Shown here in pieces: positions 41,923-42,012 of a stretch of 42,012 nt of DNA (the first letter of the stretch is position 1; the number at the start of each line of letters is the position of its first letter). The position numbers and the translations under genes are program-made. The notes under the pieces were generated by a model. That model saw nothing but the letters and a program-made list of their open reading frames with translations, did no database searches and was not told the DNA's origin. This DNA comes from Moduliflexus sp964602655 (GTDB lineage Bacteria > Moduliflexota > Moduliflexia > Moduliflexales > Moduliflexaceae). The DNA lies in contig CAZRSF010000057.1 of assembly GCA_964602655.1 (NCBI GenBank), forward strand, positions 1 to 42,012, written 5' to 3'.

Positions 41923-42012
41923 GTTGTTAAGCTCTGTCATTGCGCGGAGCGTTAGCGACAAAGCAATCTCGCCGGAATCACGGGATTGCTTCGTCGTTGT
42001 CACTCCTCGCAA
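41923..42012. repeat. Truncated copy of the dispersed foldback module
   Basis: Reads as the near-identical reverse complement of the inner part of the 35831-36007 element: TTAAG-CTCTGTCATTGCG, ACAAAGCAATC, GGGATTGCTTCGTCGTTG, CACTCCTCGCAA. It is cut off by the window end. It lies 22 nt after the MscS stop. Confidence 0.88.

Overview
The window reads as chromosomal DNA from an uncultured-type diderm (Gram-negative) bacterium. The evidence is an Mpl murein-recycling ligase, PilN/PilP-like pilus domains, lipoprotein signals, a PEP-CTERM sorting motif, methyl-accepting chemotaxis receptors, and a response regulator with a DUF4388/PatA-type output. I cannot place the phylum from sequence alone. 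A lineage such as KSB3/Modulibacteria or a deltaproteobacteria-like group would fit, at low confidence. No rRNA, tRNA, CRISPR array, integrase or transposase gene was recognised. Intergenic spaces are unusually rich in perfect palindromes of several families, which often sit exactly between convergent genes.

Layout. 40-6417, all minus: M16 peptidase, FtsB/DivIC-like division protein, DUF2157 membrane protein, PNPOx-like protein and a membrane-anchored protein of unknown function. 6513-10605, minus: a candidate integron gene cassette of about 4.1 kb. It carries a lipoprotein-like gene and a PEP-CTERM/papain-protease fusion and ends in an attC-like site. 10612-14562, minus: proteasome-like Ntn hydrolase, Nudix hydrolase, DUF6155-like protein and a chemoreceptor. 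A second chemoreceptor diverges from it at 14914 and is followed by a prenyltransferase-fold protein. 17344-19402, minus: PanE-type reductase and a divergent PurM. 19835-26295, plus: a membrane/HEAT-like protein, a response regulator, two family-2 glycosyltransferases and asparagine synthetase, the last three resembling a surface-polysaccharide block. 26351-28948, plus: a beta-lactamase-fold serine hydrolase and Mpl, a likely murein-recycling pair. 28956-29968: a second candidate integron cassette holding a single PilN/PilP-like gene followed by a well-formed attC. 30217-33218, plus: an orphan DppB-type permease and TypA/BipA. 33266-35537, minus: PatB/MalY aminotransferase, GIY-YIG-family protein and an ArsR-DUF2087 regulator. 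36078-41900, plus: ADP-ribosylglycohydrolase, a lipoprotein made of three tandem solute-binding domains, and an MscS-type channel.

The most notable observation is the pair of integron-type cassettes with no integrase in view. Each has a G/TTRRRY left boundary whose 7-mer is the exact reverse complement of the R'' box of its own attC (GTTAGGC with GCCTAAC; GTTAGGA with TCCTAAC). Both attC-like sites share an extrahelical G at the same position and a two-base unpaired spacer. Other highlights are the three-domain binding protein, the PEP-CTERM motif embedded in the middle of a protease ORF, the orphan PilN-PilP fusion, and composite foldback repeats that resemble MITEs.
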